Shown piece by piece: positions 51,506-63,021 of a stretch of DNA of 64,000 bases (position 1 is its first letter; each line of letters begins with the position of its first letter). The DNA is from Liolophura sinensis (taxonomy: Eukaryota; Mollusca; Polyplacophora; Chitonida; Chitonidae). Made by a program: the position numbers and the translations under genes. The stretch is taken from positions 67,301,058 through 67,365,057 of the forward strand of contig NC_088295.1 of the NCBI RefSeq assembly GCF_032854445.1, given 5' to 3'. Below the pieces are notes generated by a model. That model did no database searches. It saw only the letters and a list, made by a program, of their open reading frames with translations, and was not told where the DNA came from.

Positions 51506-52660
51506 TGTCTGTTTTGTGGTTGGTTCAGCCTGAGTTTTGTTCATATTAATATTTTTAATATATTCATAAATATTATCATCATGCAGATTAAATGCATGTG
51601 TTTGGATATTAAAAAAAGTTACATTCAATTCAATTTATTAGATATGCATCACATCCTTTTTAGAACATTATTATGCAAGAAAAATAAATACCAAGAGGTG
51701 GTCCAAATACACACTGTTGATACTGATTTGTGATTATTCAGATAAGGGTATTACAATATGTGAAAATTTGAAATCTTTGTAGTTTACATTAAGATTTTTA
51801 CAGAGTGATAGGGTTTCTGTCACGGTTAGCTAATGTTAAAGTCCGTATCGGTTATACATGTCGGTTAACATTTTTTACAGTGAAATTCGTAAATAAAAAC
51901 ATGTGTTTTGGTTTGAAACAAATTGCTTTGTGGAAGGAACTGTGTATGTAGTTAAAGTGTAGACGCCAGAAATCGTAAAACAATATTGCAAATAGAGCTT
52001 AAGGTACAGAAATCTCACCGTAACTAGTAACATGTCGTGGTAAAAGCTGTGGTACCTCAAGAATACCTCAGATAAACAGGGCTGTGATAGCATACGTGAT
52101 CACATGCGGTCCTACAGAAATAAATACTGAGGTACTGTTGTTCAGATAAAGTAATCACTTAACTGCTTGGTTTTATCAGTCTTAATACATGAATCTGCAT
52201 AATTTTTCTGTCCATTACCTGACCATGTGGTAGGCATTAAACATCCTTACTGCGCATCGTCAAAAATCAGAATGAACCCATTATTGACTTATCGCCAATT
52301 CAAATTGAACGTCGGAAGCCTTTATCCGTGGAGAAAAGATATGGAACTGGAAATGACACGCTTTTACATACGTCTTTTGCAGTAATGAGCATATATGTGA
52401 AAACTGAATGAGATTGTACAATGAGAAGAGCTGTCATACCTTATCCTGACGTCTCCGCCCCTTGGTTTAGAGATATGGACGAGAGTATGTCAGAATGCCG
52501 ATCTACCTGGTTTCTTCATGCCGTTTCCTTACAGCTGGCTGGTCGAAATTCCGACATGTTTATAGTGCTTGAACTGAAACGCCAAGTCGAAGTTATATGG
52601 TGGCGTTTTGTTAATTGTAACTAGCCAGTCCAAATGCCAGCATACTATTCGTGCTGCTTC
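51506..52660. other. Intergenic, nothing recognised
   Basis: AT-rich sequence with only short frames (for example 52421-52624, 67 codons, no recognised domain). I see no repeat or RNA structure that stands out. Confidence 0.4.
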
Positions 52661-52662
52661 AC

Positions 52663-53875
52663 TCGGAGGCTCTGCACAAGTGTAGCCAATCAGATTGCTG
52701 GCTCGAGTTCAGATCTCGCGTGGTTGTCTGTTGCTTTCAGGTACAACGTTTGTCAGGTACCATAGCGGTGGTTTACTCCGGGCACTCTGGTTTGTCAGGT
52801 GCCATAGCGGTGGTTAACTCCGGCCACTCCGGTTTGTCAGGTACCATAGCGGTGGTTTAGTCTGGGCCCTCCGGTTTGTCAAGTACCATAACTGTGGTTT
52901 ACTCTGGGCACTCCAGTTTGTCAGATACCATGGCGTTGGTTTACTCTGGGCAGTCCGGGCACTGTGGTTTGTCAAGTACCAAAGCTGCGGTTTACTCCGG
53001 GCACTCCGGTTTGTCAGATACCATAGCGGTGGTTTACTCTGGGCACTCCGGTTTATCAGATACCATAGCGGTGGTTTACTCTGGGCACACGGGGCACTCC
53101 GGTTTGTCAGATACCATAGCGGTGGTTTACTCTGGGCACACCGGGCACTCCGGTTTGTCAGGTACCATAGCGGTGGTTTACTCCGGGCAGTCTGGGCACT
53201 CCTGTTTGTCAGGTACCATAGCGGTGGTTTACTCCAGGCACTCCGGTTTGTCAGGTACCATAGCGGTGGTTTACTCCAGGCACTCTGGTTTGTCAGATAC
53301 CATAGCGGTGGTTTACTCCGGGCAGTCTGGCCACTCCTGTTTGTCAGGTACCATAGCAGTGGTTTACTCCAGGCACTCCGGTTTGTCAGATACCATAGCG
53401 GTGGTTTACTCTGGGCACTCTGGGCACTCTGGTTTGTTAAGTACCAAAGCTTTGGTTTACTCCGGGCATTCCGGTTTGTCAGGTACCATAGCGGTGGTTT
53501 ACTCCGGGAACTCTGGTTGGTCAAGTACCAAAGCGGTGGTTTACCCCGGGTACTCCGATTTGTCAGGTACCATAGCTGTGGTTTACTCCGGGCACTGCGG
53601 GCACTCTGGTTTGTCAAGTACCAAAGCTGTGGTTTACTCCGGGCACTCCAGTTTGTCAGGTACCATAGCGGTGGTTTACTCCGGGAACTCTGGTTGGTCA
53701 AGTACCAAAGCGGTGGTTTACCCCGGGCACTCCGATTTGTCAGGAACCATAGCGGTGGTTTACCCCGAGCACTCCGGTTTATTCCACCCATAATCCTGAC
53801 CGATATGTAGTATGGGCCTACATGTGAGTGAAAATTCTTGACTATGGTGTTAAACAGCAAATCAGACATGTCAAA
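52663..53875 (+). mobile_element. SINE interrupted by an internal 42-bp minisatellite
   Basis: The head (52663-52740) has tRNA-like A- and B-box segments ('gtgtagccaatcagattgc', 'ctcgagttcagatctcg'). The end (53756-53875) carries 'ccacccataatcctgacc', 'aattcttga' and 'ggtgttaaacagcaaatc', the tail of the local SINEs. Between them the 'gtggtttactccgggcactc' body is amplified. A single-unit relative is at 18907-19040. Confidence 0.6.
52741..53775 (+). repeat. 42-bp minisatellite (some 51-bp units), about 23 units
   Basis: The basic unit runs from 'ggtttgtcaggtaccatagc' through 'ggtggtttactccgggcac'. Nine-base insertions (extra 'gggcaNtcN') give 51-bp variants, and a higher-order block recurs near 53505-53600 and 53690-53790. 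All unit lengths are multiples of 3, so long frames are open on both strands (plus 52876-53793, 305 codons; minus 52814-53869, 351 codons). These are best explained as by-products of the repeat. Confidence 0.95.
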
Positions 53876-53895
53876 AGAAAATAATGGGCTATTAC

Positions 53896-54055
53896 TTGTT
53901 TACTTATTTATTTATTTATGTGATTGGTGTTTTACGCGGTACCCAAGAATATTTCACTTATTCTACGGTGGGCAGCATTATGGTGGGAGGAAACCGGGCA
54001 GAGCCCGGAGGAAACCCACGACCATCCGCTGGTTGCTGGAAGACCTTCCGACGTA
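53896..54055 (-). mobile_element. SINE, 3' part only
   Basis: Minus-strand tail and body ('gggtaccgcgtaaaacacc', 'ccaccataatgctgccc') preceded by TTTA-type repeats. It breaks off at about 54055, before the tRNA-like head. Confidence 0.75.
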
Positions 54056-54208
54056 AGAAGCTATCACTTATGCGCCAAAGCAGAAAAGTACCGAAGTTAC
54101 CCGATTTTAGAGTCTTCGTAATGACACAACTCGCAGTTTAATTCCAGGTCACGTGAATGTGAAACTCGAGGACTGGGCACGCATAGATTAACATTCACTG
54201 AATATGAG

Positions 54209-54485
54209 GGGCCTCCGTCGCTCAGTCGGTTAGCGCGCTAGCGCAGCGTAATGACCCAGAAGCCTCTCACCAATGCGGTCGCTGTGAGTTCAAGACCAGC
54301 TCATGCTGCCTTCCTCTCCGGCCGTACGTGGGAAGGTCTGCCAGCAACCTGCGGATGGTCGTGGGTTTCCCCCGGGCTCTGCCCGGTTTCCACCCACCAT
54401 AATGCTGGCCGCCGTCGTATAAGTGAAATATTCTTGAGTACGGCGTAAAACACCAATCAAAAAAAAAAAAAAAAAAAAAAAAAAA
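54209..54485 (+). mobile_element. Full-length tRNA-derived SINE with poly(A) tail
   Basis: tRNA-like head 'ggggcctccgtcgctcagtc', A box near 54219-54231, B box 'gagttcaagaccagc' near 54288-54302, conserved body, tail 'gagtacggcgtaaaacacc' and about 27 A residues. It is the best-preserved member in the window, and the long A run suggests a young insertion. It sits head-on to the minus-strand SINE at 53896-54055. Confidence 0.85.
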
Positions 54486-55665
54486 TCAATGAATATGATC
54501 ATGAATAAACAGCTGAAGTAAGTCACACTGCTTTTGATACGCACAGAGCATATTATTGTCGTTTTATATTCTTACCGAGTGATAACACTGTCTTATACTT
54601 TGAGCGGATTATGCATTCCGCATTACTGTCTTCATGTATTCTGGCGAAATGAGAATACAATTAAAGACTTACACCATAGAGATTAAAACCAGACCTGCGA
54701 CGACAGTGTGATATGTTGCAAATGGTCACACATAAGCGATGAAATAGGGCCTCTTTGTCAGTTTACTGTCAGGGTTTTATTCTGACTGTTCATGTAAATA
54801 CATAAATAGAACAATTCACACCACCCCTAGCACCAGGGCTTGAACAGAATAATGACTCCGCCCTATATTAGGAGCAGACTATGCATAATACATGTACTGT
54901 CTTCATGTATTCAGACCGAATGACAACATCGTCCTATATTATGAGTAGGGATGCACTAACACGTCTGTGACGCGTTATCGCAGGAAATACATAACTGACT
55001 TCAGTACTGCGCTTAGTGACTTAAAGCCGATTGCAAGACTTCAGAAAATACCCAGGAGCAGAGTAAGTCTTCTTCCGCTTTTACATTAATTATGCTTGGT
55101 TTCACTGGTGTGCGGACAGACCCAAATCTCTGTTGACGTTATAACTGTACGTCTCACAGCTCAAGCTGCTACATACACGCTGACCGCGTATCGTGTACCA
55201 TGTTCTTTTTGTACGAAAGAAAACACAGATATTTTCCAACCTACATGGGATCATAAGTCATAAGGCCCAGATCTTTGCTTGCACATACACGCGCATCAGT
55301 GTGTTTAAACGTTTCTTTCTCATTCTTTGAAACCTGGTAAGAGGTATTTCTGTCCGGCATAAAATGCAGGCGTACAGCCCAGCCTTGAGCTTGATCCGAA
55401 TTTTCCGTGCCTCTTGCAGCGAATGAAAGATAAGCATATCAACCCTGCGGTCACAACTCAATTTAACCCAATTTAGATTTGTTTGTTGTAAGTGGCATGT
55501 GACTCGCAGGTAAGCATCACAGCAAATGAAATTTCATGGGTATTTTAGCGCCTGTATTAATACAGGTCCTAATAATGCATTGGATAATACTAAAAAGCGA
55601 TGTATTTGAGTATGGAAGCCGGATGCGGCAAAGCTCTCTCCTACATATTTCCCAAAACATGAACT
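54486..55665. other. Intergenic, nothing recognised
   Basis: No gene or repeat family I can name. A small perfect palindrome (cctgtattaatacagg) lies at about 55553-55568. Confidence 0.4.
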
Positions 55666-55669
55666 GCGA

Positions 55670-56230
55670 TACTTTTAGTCGAGATTGGGTCGAGATTAGG
55701 ACGACAACACGAGATTCAGTCGAGATTCCCAGGAGACTCCAACGACATTTGGTCGAGAATCTCGTGCAAATCTCGCGTCCTCGTTGAAATCTCGCTCCTT
55801 CGTTCAATTCTCGACCAAATTCCGTCTGAATATAGATCAAATCTTGACTTAATTTCGTCAGAATGTCGCCTATTTTTTTAACCTCGTCAGATTGTTGCTC
55901 TCTCTACAAAATAATTAACCATATACCGAAGATGAAGTCTCATAACGAGCGACATTCGGACAACAAGGTGATATTTGAACGAGATTTGATCGACAGTGCG
56001 GCATTCAGGCGAGATTTAAACGACATTGAGTTGAGAGGGTGACATTTTAACCTATTCTCGCTCTGTCGTTCGAATCGCGGGTTAATATCGACCAAGTCTT
56101 GTGCTGTCGTCTGCATGGCCTTGAAATCTTAACTAAATGTTGCGTTCTTGACTAAATGTCGTCTGAATGTTGCCCTGTCATCCAAATCTCGACAAAATCT
56201 CGCCGTCCAGGCTAGTCGGGGCTACAGGCG
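55670..56230. repeat. Fold-back region of short 'gtcgagatt/cgaca' subrepeats
   Basis: A roughly 20-30 bp motif (variants of 'gtcgagattNNgacgaca') occurs many times, first in one orientation and then in the other, with mirror centres near 55780 and 56045. The part 56035-56230 reappears inverted at about 57345-57535. This is consistent with a non-autonomous fold-back type DNA element. Confidence 0.5.
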
Positions 56231-56270
56231 GAGAGTTTGCCTGGTGACCCATATAACTTAGTGGGTGTGA

Positions 56271-56322
56271 ATGCGCGCGCGCGCGTGTGTGGGGGGGTTG
56301 GTGGGGGGTGGGGGTGTGGTGT
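56271..56322 (+). repeat. (CG)n-(TG)n then G-rich run
   Basis: Alternating GC and GT are followed by several runs of five to seven G. It could adopt Z-DNA or G-quadruplex structure. Confidence 0.6.
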
Positions 56323-56539
56323 GAAAGAGCCATATAGTAGCTACTTACATACCGTTTACTGTTAATTGTAAGCCAGGAATAAAATAAAAATAATAATAAT
56401 AATGGTGATGATGATGAAAAACAACAATAACTAAAGAAAAAGGATAACATGAATAAAAAGACGAACTCCTGCGCTTCTCCTTTGATAACAATCAAAAACA
56501 TGCTCATTGCAGTGCAGCATGCAGTCTCTGTTTTAAATA

Positions 56540-56660
56540 ATCGTTTATTTATTTATTTATTTATTTGGTGTTTTATGCTGTGTTCAAGAATATTTCACTT
56601 TTACGACGGCGGTCCGCATTATGGTGGGAGAAAAACAGGTCGAGAAAAAAAAAACCAAGA
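56540..56660 (-). mobile_element. SINE, 3' part only
   Basis: TTTA repeats, 'ggtgttttatgctgtgttc' and 'ggtccgcattatggtggg' match the minus strand of the SINE tail and body. It ends in an A-rich stretch. Confidence 0.65.
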
Positions 56661-56987
56661 CCAATAGGCCAGCCTTGCCTGAGCAGATCGAGAAGCTTAA
56701 GTGGCCCGGCCAGGGCAAAATATAGTTTTATCTGTGTGTACAATATCCGGAGGGCCCAATCACTCACTGATGCAGAGCAGAGTAGCGACGACAGTGTGAT
56801 AGATAGCAAATGGTCACAAGTAAAATACGGCCTATTGTCAATTTACCTCAGTCAGGGTTTTATACTAACCGAATTAGGTATTAACAAATGCAGCGATATT
56901 AATTGCAATTTATTAGACGTGACTGGTCTAGAATTACCCAAAATGCCGTATAGAGCAGACAGTGACTGCCATACATTGTGCAAATAT

Positions 56988-57132
56988 ATTTATTTATTTC
57001 ATTGATGTTTTACGCTGTACTCAAGAATATTTCACATATACTACGACGAGCAGCATTATAGTCGGAGGAAACCGGACAGAGCCCGGGGGAAACCCATGAC
57101 CATCCACAGGTTGTTGGCAGACCTTCCCAGGT
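56988..57132 (-). mobile_element. SINE, 3' part only
   Basis: 'gatgttttacgctgtactc', 'cagcattatagtcggagg' and 'ccatccacaggttgttggc' match the minus strand of the SINE at 54209-54485. The tRNA-like head is absent. Confidence 0.7.
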
Positions 57133-57344
57133 ACGCAATTTTTGATTACATGTAGAGTATATGTTAAACCATGCATCCCCTGTTGGAGCCTTTGACACAG
57201 ACTGTTGAATTTAATTCTTTGCAGCTTGCTTGGTAAGCAATAGAAAGCTATATCATATGGAGTTAAGTTCATGGATGTACATGCGGCCAAGAATAACCCA
57301 TCTTGAATGTGCTGACGCTGACACTTAGCTGAGGGTTGCAAACA

Positions 57345-57535
57345 GGGACGCGAACCTGCCGCTGATAGCCCTGACTAGACAGGAAGCCGAAATTTGGTCG
57401 AGATTCGGACGACATTTAGTCGGAAACGCTAGATTTAGTTGAGATTCAAGCGCCATTCAGACGACAGTGCGAGATTTGATCGAGATTAACACGCCATTCG
57501 AACGACAGAGTAAGGTTAGGTTAACATGTCGCCTT
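57345..57535. repeat. Inverted copy of the fold-back repeat
   Basis: Its reverse complement aligns with 56035-56230: 'gtcgttcgaat', 'taaatgtcgtc' and 'ctgtctagtc' against 'caggctagtc'. The pair could be the inverted ends of one element about 1.5 kb long that has since received SINE insertions. Confidence 0.55.
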
Positions 57536-57774
57536 CTCTTAAACAGTGTGCATTTGATCATACACGTGCAAGAAAATCAACTGCAACTTCTCAACGATCT
57601 AGAATCCGAGTATGCGCACTTTTCAGAAAACATGAAGTTCTTGCCAAGTTTTGACATACCCCTGTGCTACGACAGAGTATGATGGGGCATAAAATCAGAA
57701 AATATCGTCTACATAAATATATCTTTCAAAACCCATCGATCATCTATGATGATACTTAACCATTGGTTTTTCAG

Positions 57775-60700
57775 ATGACGTCATTTAACCTCCCAGTTGT
57801 AGACTTTTCCAGCCTGAACATTGCCGATGTTAAAGCTAGCGAATCGCCGGTGTTGCGGGAGACTGGCAAATTGAAACCATTGGCTGATGAGCTAATGGAG
57901 GCCTTAGGAGAAGTTGGTGTTTGTTATTTAAAAAATCATGGGATGTGTTTAGAGAAGGTTAAGTATTCAGATGTGTAGTTTGATAAAGAAAAAGATTTGC
58001 TTTATTATGCTTTCAACCTTCCCTTGGAAGACGATTGTTCTCCCTGCAGATTATTTCTTCTCTAACAACAGGTTTTTTTTTTCGTTTGCAAGAAAACTGC
58101 GTGTCACAGCTGTTAACTTTCTACACACATGATCATTACCATGTCGCTTGGGCTACCCACTGGAGAACAAAATTTTAAGCACTTGTAACCCACTTTTCTG
58201 CCATACCGCAGAAGCATGAAAACCTGGGGAAAAAACTTCTCCAGAACCGCTGATCCGAATGCGTTGAAAACTGATATGCATGTACTAGGCTACAGGGGGT
58301 ATTAAGATTGAAATTTTATGCAAATCGGTTGACAAATGTTGAAGCTCGTTATTGGTCGTTTCATTCACCTGATGAGCTATGGTTAAATTTTGAGAAAAAA
58401 AAAAAAACATGACAGCAATGACATGTAGTTTGACCTACTGAAGACAACCGCGGTTGTAGTTTTTCCCCACGATGTAGTTTTTCTTTAAATTGCAATTAAA
58501 ACTTATTTTAGTGTCATTTTCAAATGTCACGTGACCGGACACCGTAATAGTTATGAAGCTGAAAATTGATCAGCAGGCAGATCTACTGCAATATCTCCAA
58601 AAGCGGAAAAGCAGAAAAAACAAACTTGGCATTTTTAATAACGAACATATAAAGCAGTTTTTGACGTTTTGTGCTATTTAGCCAGTTGCGTGATTTAGCA
58701 GTAATTTCGAATTTTATTGATAAGCTTAAACCATCTTTTTGCGTAAAACGTCTAATGAGGAAATTTTATTGGCAAATGGATCACCGTACATATATTGTGA
58801 AAAAACTTTTTTTCGTCTTTTTTCTGGTAGTCTGCTATCTAAAAAGTTTATGATTATGGAAAAGAAGAAACGCGAAACTTTCCCACGTACGACCAGAGAG
58901 GAAGCCAACATGAGCTGGACTTGAACTCACAGCGACCGCATTGGTGAGAGGCTCACGGGTCAATGCGCCGAGCAAGCGTGCAAAGTCTCTCGGCCACAGA
59001 GGTCCCTATCTTTAATTAGCTTGGAGAAGTATGGAAATCCAGAAGGAAAAAAACCCCTTCTGCTCCAGAACCGCTGATCCGATTGCATTGAAAATGTACA
59101 AGACATACTGGGGGTATCATGTTTGCAGATTTTATGCAGATCGGTCGAGAAATGTAAAAGCTCGCTATTGGTCGTTTACGTCATGAGATAACCTACATGT
59201 ATTTTTTAATATTGAAACAAACAAGATAACATATATAGTTTGACCCTCAGAAGACGAAAGTGATGTTAGTGTTTTTCCTACGATTAACAGTTTTTCTTAT
59301 ACATGTAATTGGTATTACATTTCGTTTTAATGTCACTTTGCGAACGTCATGGGACCGTTGGCGCTGAGAAGGTGAAAGTTAGCCAGTAGATAGATCAACT
59401 ACTATTCTTCATTTTTGTCATGGAATCGAATGACTACGAGTGATCAGTATTTTGCTCTTACTTTTAGCTGGTAATAGTACAGTGCTGAAAATAAGTTATA
59501 TAGTGATACATTGTTCATTGTTCATAGCTCAGCAAAGTAACCTAAGCGTGATAATGTAAATGTAACTAAACCCGCCATACCCCTCCCTCCACCTTTTCCC
59601 CAGAAGCATGTAAATATAGCTTTGGCTCGCAGGTCAGTGTAGACTTGTGCCAATATTTGTTCTTAGGTATACATTTTTTCAAGGTTATTTAAGTTTTATT
59701 TTTGTTTCAAGCATTATGGTAACTGTAAACTTTAAAAGAACTTACACCTTCTCATTTAATGAACGCTTTCTGACGAAAGCATAGTAAATGAAGAAAAGGA
59801 TGGTGAGAATATGAACAGCTTTTGCCACTATTATTCACCAAAATTTTACAACGCTGACAAAAGTTCATGTACACCACTCGGTCAACTTTCGCTAGTCATA
59901 GTGTTATACACAAGATCTTGTGACATGTAGCAAATAGATGGCCTATTTTTCCGATAACCTACTTGTAGTGTTTTTAACGAGCGTAATAATATAATGATAT
60001 AGGAATGATATAAAAAAAAAACATAAGGAAAATACGTAAGGCCTACAACTTATTTTTATTTTTTAATGACATGCTGCGTCCTATGACGTCATCGCTCGCG
60101 CACGACCCCTCCACCAATCACAACGCCCCATTTACGTACCCTCACCCCTCCTTCCCCCCACCCTTACGCACCCTCCGCCCCTCCTCGCCCTCCCCATAAG
60201 AATAACCCAGAATTCACTCCGCCGCCTCACCCGCCGCCCCTTCCCTATAAGAATAACCCACAAACGGCGAAATTGACCTGATCTATTACTCGCGTCTCAC
60301 CAACTTGTAATTGCCCATGTTAAAGTATTAAAGTATAGTGCTGAAGGAGTTTTGAACTCAGTGCCTCAGTGCGCATGCGTAATGAATAAATGTAAAGGCA
60401 AGACAAAATAACACAACCAGCTTTAATACAACCTTGTACAAATGAAACATTGAACTACATCTAACAACAAAGACATAGCAACAGTTGTCAGCAAACTTTG
60501 AATACGTTTGACTTCATTAACCTACTGATTTGAAAACTGAAACATTATATTTCTGTGTCATTTCAAGATGAGACACTTGTTTGATGTGACCAGAGAATTT
60601 TTTGCTCTGCCTGAAGATGTAAAGAAGAAGTACATTCGAAAACCCAACGCTGTTTTTCATGGATATGGTACCAGAGAGATCGAAAGGTAAAACCCATCCA

Positions 60701-62413
60701 ATCAGACTTTCACCCAGAATGTTCTGTTGCTTGCAGGCTCGGCCAAATTTCAGTGTAAGCAGTACAAGTACGCCGGATTTCAGATACGTTGTATGATAGA
60801 ATCCTAAGATGATAGGTACCTGGTATGATAAAATCCTAAGAAAACAGGTACGTCGTTTGACAGAATCCTAAGATTACAGGTACACGGTATGAGAGAATCC
60901 TAAGATTACAGTTACCTGGTATGGTCCAATCTTAAGGTTAAATGTACGTCGTTTGAAAGAATCTTAAGAGTACAGGTACCTGGCAAGGCATAATCATAAG
61001 ATTACAGGTACGTGATATGACGGAATCCTAAGACAGACACCGGATCAAACACGGGTCGGGTCATACCCAAGACAACAGAAATTTGTCGCTGCCTCGTTTG
61101 GCGCTCAGCACTGGGGCGTTTAGTGGTGGCAGCTCTTTCGCGGCATGGACTCGCCCTGCTTTTGGGAGACACAGTATATGTACACACACTTACTGACTTC
61201 TCGTCGTCAGATGACTGAAAAATTGTTAAGGACGACGTTAAACCCCAAGTATTCATTCATTCACAACAGTAGGGTAAATGTTACGGTATAAAGCTATATC
61301 TCTAAATTTGTATATTTTTGTTTGATTAGGCCTAAGCACGTGGATTCTGTGGAAAGGTACGAGACTTTCATGGCGTGTCCCCTATATGCTGACGAAGTAC
61401 GTTGCGTAATCATGCGCCCATGGCGAATTAATGCTTTAACATAGCTGGAAGCCGAATCAACTTGAATTTTCACCTTGTGCTTTCAGTGCGGAATGTTGGA
61501 CATACGCTTGACTAGTTTCAGCGGTCTTTCTGTACATGTTACTACAAAATTTCTTGTGATATCAGTTAGTTTAGTATACGTGGTTGTTGATACCTATGAT
61601 GATGATGATGATGATGACTTTGATAAAGGTGATATCGATAATGACGATGTTCTTTCCGCCTTAACAGTTATTGGTGACGACAGAGAAGATGAATACACTA
61701 TATTTGTTGCGATATTTTTTCAGACTTTAATTATAAAGCAAATATGTGTTGATATGAGAGTGATTTTTAAATTTGGCTTCGACGACAGATTACATCACTG
61801 AAATATGTAAATAGTATTATGTGTATACATGACTTGTTTTATATTTCAGCTGTGGGCTCAGGAAGTGTCTGAGTTCAAACCCGCCTCTCTGGACGTGTTC
61901 TATGAGTTTCAGGAGTTTTCTTACCGTGTTTGTGACGTGCTCGGGGTCGGACTTGGATTAAAGGTTTGTTTACAATAAGAAACAACCGTTACCGATGTGT
62001 CATTTTCAGAGTTTATTCTCTGGTATTCAGGGAGGAAAAAAGCTTCCGAAAATGATAACGTACTAAATTCGCTTTAAGTTTTTTTTTTAATTTCCTGCTT
62101 CTTGCGTTTCATATTCAAACCCGGGTTGGGTCATATCAAAGGCTTGATGGAATAATGTGGTTCGGTGGGGTGTCATGTATGCTGTCACACTCTTAGGCAT
62201 GATATTTCAGTGGCGGCAGCACTTTGGTGGCATGAACTCTGCCACAAGAAGACACAGTATATACAGACTAATCGTCGCCATATGACGTTAAAAACCAAAA
62301 CATCCATACATACAAGTTTCCATTTCAGGACCCTGGTTACATCAGACGATCTCACGTGTTCGACTATGGAGAATTTCGAAATACTCTGTACCATAGTTAC
62401 CCCGATGACTTCG
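57775..62413 (+). CDS. Gene D: isopenicillin-N-synthase-like 2-oxoglutarate/Fe(II) dioxygenase, 5' part (exons 1-5; continues past the window)
   Basis: Predicted exons: 57775-57957, 60568-60686, 61330-61396, 61850-61963 and 62329-62413 (ending on a phase 1 donor, GTAAGT). They join into residues 1-189 plus one base, with no stop, beginning MTSFNLPVVDFSSLN and ending SYPDDF. The structure matches gene C exon for exon. Exons 6-8, which would carry the HxD, distal His and RxS motifs, are not found in 62414-64000 and should lie beyond the window, so catalytic competence cannot be judged. The acceptor TTTTTCAG abuts the ATG, implying a non-coding first exon. Exon 4 is almost identical to that of gene C while exons 1, 2, 3 and 5 are only about 80% alike. 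Confidence 0.85.
58205..58600 (+). repeat. Diverged direct repeat, copy 1 (intron 1 of gene D)
   Basis: Aligns with 59022-59410: shared blocks include 'ccagaaccgctgatccga', 'tattggtcgttt' and 'tagtttgacc'. Noncoding, family unknown. Confidence 0.75.
58877..59007 (-). mobile_element. SINE, tRNA-like head part
   Basis: Minus-strand match to the head and B box of the SINE at 54209-54485 ('ctggacttgaactcacagc', 'gcattggtgagaggctc'). The tail is missing. It lies between the two direct repeats. Confidence 0.7.
59022..59410 (+). repeat. Diverged direct repeat, copy 2 (intron 1 of gene D)
   Basis: Second copy of 58205-58600. Confidence 0.75.
60085..60265 (+). repeat. C-rich pyrimidine tract with an internal duplication (intron 1 of gene D)
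   Basis: Very C-rich compared with the AT-rich surroundings. 'cccNataagaataaccca' occurs twice, near 60195 and 60243. Confidence 0.55.
60788..61032 (+). repeat. Degenerate tandem repeat, about 36-bp period, about 7 units (intron 2 of gene D)
   Basis: Each unit contains a variant of 'gaatcctaagattacaggta' followed by 'cNtNgtatga'. Not found in genes A-C. Confidence 0.8.
61035..61258 (+). mobile_element. SINE, 'gacgttaaacccc' family (intron 2 of gene D)
   Basis: tRNA-like segment ('gatcaaacacgggtcgggtc'), body 'gtggtggcagctctttcg', then 'cgtcgtcagatgactg' and tail 'gacgttaaaccccaa' with an ATTC run. Confidence 0.6.
62105..62320 (+). mobile_element. SINE, 'gacgttaaacccc' family (intron 4 of gene D)
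   Basis: Body 'cagtggcggcagcactttgg' and 'gccacaagaagacacagtat', tail 'atgacgttaaaaaccaaa' with a CATA run. It ends about 8 bp before the exon 5 acceptor AG, so it may supply part of the polypyrimidine region. Confidence 0.65.
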
Positions 62414-63021
62414 GTAAGTAACAGTGATTCTGTTCCAACAGTAAATCACGGTCAGTTCTTAACAAACCGTTTTACCGTCCTTGTTAAGGGTTACAACAAA
62501 GAAGTTTTATGTTTATCTCGAGTTTTGCTGATGTGGGCTTTGAGTCTTGGAACTGGGACCTTACTATGTTAAATGACCATCTTGTTTCCTGGTATCAAGA
62601 GCTCCATAATTTAAAATTTGAATCGCATGATCGTGTATTTAATTAGTCATGTCCACACATGGGCAGTTTATTCCATGCATTTGGCTATCTATTCGTCTTA
62701 CATGAATTTCTCTTGTCCTCCGGTAAACTAAAGTTTTGAGAGTTCATTGCCCACGATGCTAAAGAAATCTCGTCTGTATAAGTTTAAGACGTTGAACATT
62801 TCTACCACCAAATATGTGTGGGTGATGTCCTCCAGGTGCCACTAAAACAGCACAAGCCTAGAAGTGCCCCTGAAAAATGATGCGCAGCTCACTGTTAACA
62901 GATTCATCATGACCATGGTCATATCATGAGTTCCATTAGCCCTAGACCAATGTGGTCAAACGTAAGAAAATACATCAACAGAATTGGTGGAAGATTTATT
63001 ATTAGAAATATGGCATGTAAC

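Noticed and set aside
52814-53869. 351- and 305-codon overlapping frames on opposite strands
   Set aside because: Both are produced by the 42-bp minisatellite, whose unit length is a multiple of three. Not called as genes.
54209-54300. tRNA gene
   Set aside because: A- and B-box similarity is present, but it continues into a SINE body and tail found at many positions.
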